Source: Acidimicrobiaceae bacterium
GTDB lineage: Bacteria > Actinomycetota > Acidimicrobiia > Acidimicrobiales > Ilumatobacteraceae
Direction: 5' to 3'
Length of the DNA: 8,680 nucleotides
NCBI GenBank assembly: GCA_003154135.1
Contig: PMCN01000285.1
Location: 160 to 8,839, forward strand
This document shows positions 5,451-8,680 of this stretch, one piece after another. A program made the translations under genes and the position numbers. The notes below the pieces were generated by a model. The model ran no database searches and was not told the origin of the DNA. It saw only the letters and a program-made list of their open reading frames with translations. The first letter of the stretch is position 1. Each line of letters starts with the position of its first letter.

Positions 5451-6121
5451 TGTACGTGCCCGCGCACTTCCGCATCACCGACTCCGACGAGATCGCCGCG
5501 GTCGTCCGCGAGTGCGGCATCGGCACGCTCGTCGTCGTCACGAACGCCGGCCTCGAGGCCACCCCGCTGCCGGTGATGCTGCACCCCGACGAGGGGGAGA
5601 TGGGGGCGCTGCACGGTCATGTCAGCCGCGCGAACCCACTGTGGAGCCAGGCCCTCACCGAGCACGAGGTGCTCGTGACGTTCTCGCCGGCCGACGCCTA
5701 CGTGTCGCCCCGGTACCTCCCGTCGAAGGCCGAGCACCAGAAGGTGGTGCCCACGTGGAACTACATCGCCGTGCACGTGCACGGTCGGCTGGTGGTGCAC
5801 GACGATGCGGCATGGGTGGCGGCGCAGACCCGCGAGCTCACCGATGTGCACGAGGCCGGGGTCGACGTGGCGACGGGTGCGCCGTGGTCGGTCGACGACG
5901 CGCCGGCCGACTACATCGCGGCCACCCTGCGCGGCATCGTCGGCCTGGCGGTGCACATCACGCGCATCGAGGCCAAGGCGAAGTTGAGCCAGAACCGAAC
6001 GGCGGCCGACCACGAGGGCGTGCGCCGCGCACATCTGCGGGGCGACGAGGCGGCGCGGCGCCTGGCGGCTGACATGCTGGCCGCCGACATGCCGTTCGCC
6101 GAGCGGCCGTTCGCCGAGTAG
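5450..6121 (+). CDS. PaiB-family FMN-binding protein
   Basis: A 223-residue protein of the FMN_bind_2/PaiB family, a split-barrel flavin fold. B. subtilis PaiB is described as a negative regulator of sporulation and degradative enzymes, and many homologues are simply annotated 'FMN-binding negative transcriptional regulator'. Hallmarks are the N-terminal MYVPAHF, LHGHVSRANP (54-63), YVSPRYLPSK (84-93), VPTWNY (100-105) and KLSQNR (178-183), all at normal spacing. No DNA-binding helix-turn-helix is apparent, so a direct repressor role is doubtful; an FMN-dependent or detoxifying role is equally possible. The ATG is 16 bp after the udk stop without a Shine-Dalgarno sequence, so translation probably depends on coupling to udk. 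The last 17 residues (LAADMLAADM-PFAERPFAE) are made of two small tandem duplications beyond the conserved core. It converges with the HEAT-repeat gene, leaving a 13-bp gap. Confidence 0.9.
   Translation: MYVPAHFRITDSDEIAAVVRECGIGTLVVVTNAGLEATPLPVMLHPDEGEMGALHGHVSRANPLWSQALTEHEVLVTFSPADAYVSPRYLPSKAEHQKVVPTWNYIAVHVHGRLVVHDDAAWVAAQTRELTDVHEAGVDVATGAPWSVDDAPADYIAATLRGIVGLAVHITRIEAKAKLSQNRTAADHEGVRRAHLRGDEAARRLAADMLAADMPFAERPFAE
6062..6118 (+). repeat. Two successive 15-bp-period tandem repeats in the 3' end of the PaiB-like gene
   Basis: Positions 6062-6076 and 6077-6091 are a 15-bp tandem pair matching at 13 of 15 positions, encoding LAADM twice. Directly after, a 13-bp unit GCCGTTCGCCGAG at 6091-6103 recurs exactly at 6106-6118 with the same 15-bp period, encoding PFAE twice around an Arg. 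The stop codon follows at once. Confidence 0.9.
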
Positions 6122-6134
6122 CGATGAGGGGCGG

Positions 6135-6734
6135 TCAGGGCTCGGGTGGCCGGATGTCGTCGGCCGCCTGACGCACCTGCCAGTCGCGATCCTCGGCGGC
6201 AGCCGCCAGCGCGGCCAGCACCTCGGGTCCGTCGAACGGGGCGAGCGCGAGCACGGCGCGACGGCGGATGGCGGGCTTGTCGGTGCATCCGTGGAGGATG
6301 GCGGGCAACCCGCGCTCGTCGCCGATGGCACCGAGCGCGGCCACCGAGGCCTCGCGCACCAGCGGGTCGTGAGCGTCGACGGCCAACGTGACGAGCCGTT
6401 CGAGCACCTCGTCGGAGACCACCTCGTGCTCGCCGGCGGCCCATGCGGCGGCTTCCACCACCGTTGCATCGGCGTCGGCCAGCGCACCGAGCAGCGGTAC
6501 GTCGCGGTGCGTGCCGGCCATCGTGGCCGCGCGTCGGCGCACGGCGGCACTGGGATCCGACAGCGCCGCGGTCAGGTCGCCGGCGCGCAGCGCGCCCGCA
6601 CGCGACAGCGCCCCGAGGGCCAACTCGCGAGCCACCGGGTCGGCGTCGGCCAGCGCCGCACGGGCGACGGCCACTGCCGCGTCGCCACCTTCGTGCCCGG
6701 CCATGGCGAGTCGTCGCCACTGCGCGTTGGTCAT
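6135..6734 (-). CDS. HEAT-repeat protein
   Basis: A 199-residue all-helical protein built of about six HEAT/PBS-lyase-like repeats, roughly at residues 22-46, 53-74, 78-100, 108-137, 143-167 and 170-194. Typical cores are DPVARELALGAL, DPSAAVRRRAATMAG, DPLVREASVAALGAIGD and RDWQVRQAADDI. Such solenoids serve as protein-protein scaffolds; no catalytic motif, signal peptide or membrane helix is visible, so it is probably cytoplasmic. The ATG at 6734 is chosen because it overlaps the TGA of the upstream two-TM gene in an ATGA junction and directly precedes the repeat region; a longer reading to 6977 would be only the other frame of that membrane gene. The overlap implies translational coupling and suggests the two products work together, perhaps with the HEAT protein docking on the membrane partner. 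Its partner and role are unknown. Confidence 0.85.
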   Translation of the reverse strand: MTNAQWRRLAMAGHEGGDAAVAVARAALADADPVARELALGALSRAGALRAGDLTAALSDPSAAVRRRAATMAGTHRDVPLLGALADADATVVEAAAWAAGEHEVVSDEVLERLVTLAVDAHDPLVREASVAALGAIGDERGLPAILHGCTDKPAIRRRAVLALAPFDGPEVLAALAAAAEDRDWQVRQAADDIRPPEP

Positions 6735-7051
6735 CGCTTGAGCATGCTGGTGAGCGTGATGACGAGGTAGGCGGTGCCGAATCCGACGACGGTGGCCGTG
6801 ACCGCGGCCAGCGCCACGGCCAGCACGCTGCCTGTGGCGAGCGCCCACAGACGGCGGATCCAATGGGTGCCGTGGTAGAGCGGGGCCTCGACACCCTTCA
6901 CCTCGAGGCCCGTCGGTGCGCGGTCGGGGCGCCGGGCGCGCGCCGGATCGGCCGTGGCTCTGGCAGTCTGTCGCCACCCGGTGGCGATCAGCGCCACAAT
7001 GGCAAGACCGGCGACCCAGCCGGCCGCGGTGGTGACCTCAGTGACATTCAC
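6731..7051 (-). CDS. Small two-TM membrane protein, unknown function
   Basis: A 106-residue protein I do not recognise. One hydrophobic helix spans about 8-26 (AAGWVAGLAIVALIATGW). A basic, Pro-rich loop (28-45) and a short amphipathic segment with GTHWIRRLW (61-69) follow, then a long hydrophobic stretch (about 70-100) ending in MLKR. Positive charges flank both helices, giving a likely hairpin with the loop and tail in the cytoplasm. The start is GTG at 7051: an in-frame TGA lies three codons upstream and there is no ATG before the first helix. A TACGAT box lies 10 nt upstream, so the transcript would be nearly leaderless. It is coupled to the HEAT-repeat gene by an ATGA overlap and diverges from the PDZ-Lon gene, whose likely start overlaps this one. 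Confidence 0.68.
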   Translation of the reverse strand: MNVTEVTTAAGWVAGLAIVALIATGWRQTARATADPARARRPDRAPTGLEVKGVEAPLYHGTHWIRRLWALATGSVLAVALAAVTATVVGFGTAYLVITLTSMLKR

Positions 7052-8297
7052 GCAATCTCAGATCGTACCTGGCCGGTCGTCGGGGCCCCGCGCGCCCGGC
7101 CGCGCTCACCGGTGGTGGGCGGTGCCGCTGGCCGTGCTGGGCATGTTCGCCATCCTCGCGCCCATCGTCGCCGCGGTGGTCCCGTCGAGCGCCGTCATCC
7201 GCGTCGACCGGTGCGTGACACGCGATTCGAAGGGCAAGTGCACGAAGTCCGTCGAGAAGCCGATGGAGGCGGCGCTGGTGCCCGCCGATGCGGAGCCGGT
7301 GGAGCCGCGGCTGGTGGTGAACGGTGCCACCACCTACCCGAGCAAGGGCGAGATCTACTTCGTCACCATCCGCGAGCCGAAGACCACGGTGCTCGACTGG
7401 ATCGCGATCCGTTCCAACCCTGCGGCGAGGGACATGACCCACCAGGAGAAGTTCGGCAACCAGTCGGAGCAGCAGCTGCTGCAGGCGGGCCAGCGTCAGA
7501 TGACAGGGGCCAAGGACCGGGCCACCTACGTCGCGCTGAAGGCGGCCGGCTACCCGGTCACCCGCAAGGAGGGCCCGATCGTCGTCGACTACACGGTCTG
7601 CCTGAAGTCGAACCCCGAGGGCACGAAGTGCCTGCAGGAGGCGCCTGCGTCGCAGGTGCTCCAACCCGACGACGAGATCACCGCGGTCAACGGCACGCCC
7701 ACACCCACGTTGGCCGACCTGCCGCCGGTGCTGGCGAAGGTGAAGGCGGGCGACCTCGTCGACATCTCGTTCACGCGTGGCACCAAGAAGATGACCGGCC
7801 GCGTGCAGACCGTGTCCGCGCAGGGCGAAGCCACCCCGCGCACGATCATCGGGTTCGCTCCCGTCGACACCACCACGGTGGTGCTGCCCAAGGGGCTCGA
7901 CGTGGAGTTCGAGACCGAGGGAATCGGTGGCCCGTCGGCGGGCACGGCGTTCACCCTCACGCTCATCGATCAGCTCACACCCGGCGACCTGATGGGCCCG
8001 CAGAAGGTGGCGGTCACCGGCGAGATCGACATCGATGGCAACGTCGGCGCCATCGGCGGCCTCAACTCGAAGGCGTCGGCCGTCATGCAGGTGGGCGTGA
8101 AGTACTTCCTGGTGCCCGCGTCGCAGCCGGCCACCGGTCCCGACAGCATCGCGGCGGCGCGCAAGGCGGTGGGCGACAAGGTCACCATCATCCCCATCGC
8201 CACCCTCGCCGATGCCTTGCGCGTGCTGCGCACGCTCGGCGGCGACGCACTGCCGCCGGCCGCCACACCCGACACCGCGACGGTCACCACCGGGTAG
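7041..8297 (+). CDS. Membrane-anchored PDZ-Lon (S16) protease, YlbL-like
   Basis: About 418 residues if begun at GTG 7041. An Arg-rich N-terminus precedes one membrane helix (about 26-47). An extracytoplasmic region follows whose layout matches B. subtilis YlbL and mycobacterial PDZ-Lon proteins: a YFVTI strand (about 106-110), a PDZ domain (about 202-260, with LQPDDEITAVNG) and a C-terminal Lon proteolytic domain. The Ser-Lys dyad is visible: Ser299 in GIGGPSAGTAF and Lys344 in GNVGAIGGLNSKASAV. The 45-residue Ser-Lys spacing matches that family. No AAA+ domain is present, so it would be an ATP-independent protease at the outer face of the membrane, perhaps for envelope quality control. The start is uncertain: GTG 7122 and ATG 7143 are in frame, but they cut off the positive residues or part of the helix. 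GTG 7041 overlaps the divergent gene by 11 bp. Two CX8-9C loops are unusual. Confidence 0.88.
   Translation: MTFTQSQIVPGRSSGPRAPGRAHRWWAVPLAVLGMFAILAPIVAAVVPSSAVIRVDRCVTRDSKGKCTKSVEKPMEAALVPADAEPVEPRLVVNGATTYPSKGEIYFVTIREPKTTVLDWIAIRSNPAARDMTHQEKFGNQSEQQLLQAGQRQMTGAKDRATYVALKAAGYPVTRKEGPIVVDYTVCLKSNPEGTKCLQEAPASQVLQPDDEITAVNGTPTPTLADLPPVLAKVKAGDLVDISFTRGTKKMTGRVQTVSAQGEATPRTIIGFAPVDTTTVVLPKGLDVEFETEGIGGPSAGTAFTLTLIDQLTPGDLMGPQKVAVTGEIDIDGNVGAIGGLNSKASAVMQVGVKYFLVPASQPATGPDSIAAARKAVGDKVTIIPIATLADALRVLRTLGGDALPPAATPDTATVTTG
7062..7067 (-). promoter_or_regulatory. -10 box (TACGAT) of the two-TM / HEAT operon
   Basis: On the minus strand TACGAT is a close match to TANNNT and ends 10 nt before the GTG at 7051, leaving a leader of only a few bases. 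It lies within the 5' part of the PDZ-Lon coding frame, so the two divergent units compete for the same DNA. Confidence 0.45.
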
Positions 8298-8306
8298 GCG
8301 CTGCGC

Positions 8307-8342
8307 CTGCGGAGCGATTGCCACCCTTTGGGCGGCCCGCAG
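8307..8342. other. Imperfect hairpin between the PDZ-Lon and DivIVA genes
   Basis: The 63-bp gap contains GCCACCC-TTT-GGGCGGC (8320-8336), a 7-bp stem with one A-C mismatch and a 3-nt loop. It is nested in an outer CTGCGG/CCGCAG pair (8307-8312 with 8337-8342). There is no T-run after it, so it is at best a weak U-less terminator for the PDZ-Lon transcript. It ends 4 nt before the DivIVA -10 box and could also be chance in GC-rich DNA. Confidence 0.3.
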
Positions 8343-8345
8343 ACC

Positions 8346-8351
8346 TACGCT
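8346..8351 (+). promoter_or_regulatory. -10 box (TACGCT) of the DivIVA-domain gene
   Basis: TACGCT fits TANNNT and ends 9 nt before the ATG at 8361, leaving at most a few bases of leader. The second in-frame ATG at 8367 would be 15 nt away, so the box favours the first ATG. No Shine-Dalgarno sequence is visible. Confidence 0.45.
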
Positions 8352-8360
8352 GCTCGGTCA

Positions 8361-8680
8361 ATGGCCATGTCGTTCTCACGTCCCGACCCCTCGTCGCCCA
8401 CGGCGGTGTCGACGGCCAACTTCGCGTCGTCGCGCCGGGGCTTCGATCAGGCAGAAGTCCGCGATTTCCTGCGCATGGTGGCCGCCGAGCTGGCGCGCCT
8501 GCAAGAGCGTGAGAAGTTCCTCGAACGCGAGCTGCGCACCGCGCAGCGCGCCACGCCCAACGCGGCGGTGGCGCTCGACGAGGAAGTGGTCACCCGCCTG
8601 CTGGGCGAGGAAGCCGCGCGCATCCTGTCCACCGCCCGCGAGGCCGCATCGCAGATCAAGGTGCGCGCCGAGGACAACGC
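8361..8680 (+). CDS. DivIVA-domain coiled-coil protein (C-terminus cut by window edge)
   Basis: The reading frame is open from ATG 8361 to the end of the window, giving 106 residues. After a Ser/Pro-rich start comes the DivIVA N-terminal signature TANFASSRRGFDQAEVRDFL (18-37), corresponding to the membrane-sensing 'F-x-x-x-x-R-G-Y/F-d-x-x-x-V-x-x-F-L' pattern. A coiled coil rich in Leu, Glu and Arg (about 38-63) follows, then a polar break (64-72) and another helical segment that runs off the end. Actinobacterial relatives (Wag31/DivIVA) mark curved membrane at poles and septa and organise cell-wall growth, while other members are small paralogues of unknown role. The missing C-terminus prevents choosing between these. 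A leaderless-type -10 box supports the first of two close ATGs. It lies 63 bp after the PDZ-Lon gene and has its own promoter. Confidence 0.82.
   Translation, partial: MAMSFSRPDPSSPTAVSTANFASSRRGFDQAEVRDFLRMVAAELARLQEREKFLERELRTAQRATPNAAVALDEEVVTRLLGEEAARILSTAREAASQIKVRAEDN

Noticed and set aside
4408..5562. Extended minus-strand frame reading DUF3263 as a 384-residue protein
   Set aside because: Only the last 99 residues show conserved sequence. The rest is antisense to udk, and a start at 4707 gives the normal DUF3263 length.
6443..8512. 689-codon plus-strand frame, the longest open frame in the window
   Set aside because: It overlaps the HEAT, two-TM, PDZ-Lon and DivIVA genes in the wrong frame, and its product is Arg/Gly/His-rich with no domain. 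It is a GC-driven artefact.
1..8680. CRISPR array, tRNA/rRNA, insertion sequence, toxin-antitoxin or biosynthetic cluster
   Set aside because: No spaced direct repeats, no RNA gene signatures, no transposase or terminal repeats, and no small paired toxin-antitoxin-like genes. Base composition looks even throughout, so there is no sign of transfer.

Overview
The window is a high-GC (about 70% by eye), gene-dense chromosomal stretch from an actinobacterium. A DUF3263 gene followed by a LytR_C/VirR-like membrane protein gene, an N-terminal DivIVA (Wag31-type) gene and a PDZ-Lon (S16) membrane protease together point to Actinomycetota. The repeated TANNNT box 6-10 nt before start codons, implying leaderless mRNAs, fits an Acidimicrobiia-like (Ilumatobacter-type) genome, but the class assignment is inference. 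I see no mobile element, CRISPR array, tRNA, rRNA or integration scar. This reads as an ordinary housekeeping/metabolic region, not a defence or accessory island.

Layout. (1) 1-1340, minus: an amidase-signature hydrolase of the NylA-like type, cut off at its C-terminus by the window edge. (2) 1372-2358, plus: glycerate 2-kinase, diverging from the amidase across only 31 bp. (3) 2406-3758, plus: a zinc amidohydrolase of the ATZ/TRZ/MTA-SAH-deaminase type. (4) Convergent to it, 3766-4389 and 4408-4707, minus: a two-gene operon transcribed as DUF3263 then LytR_C/VirR-like protein. (5) 4801-5433 and 5450-6121, plus: uridine kinase and a PaiB-type FMN-binding protein, joined through a 14-bp tandem duplication. 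(6) Convergent to that, 6135-6734 and 6731-7051, minus: a small two-TM protein followed, with a 4-nt ATGA overlap, by a HEAT-repeat protein. (7) About 7041-8297, plus: a membrane-anchored PDZ-Lon protease. (8) 8361 to the end, plus: DivIVA-domain coiled-coil protein, cut off by the window edge.

How they fit together. Three envelope-related units (LytR_C/VirR-like, PDZ-Lon, DivIVA) lie among unrelated metabolic genes (amide hydrolysis, glycerate phosphorylation, aminohydrolase, pyrimidine salvage). The gene order does not spell out one pathway. The most notable structural points are the leaderless-promoter signature shared by nearly all first-of-operon genes, a fully overlapping divergent promoter pair at 1341-1371, slippage-type tandem duplications at both ends of the PaiB-like gene, and a PDZ-Lon protein with two similar cysteine-bracketed loops and an ambiguous start that overlaps the divergent gene. 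I did not find a convincing previously undescribed system.
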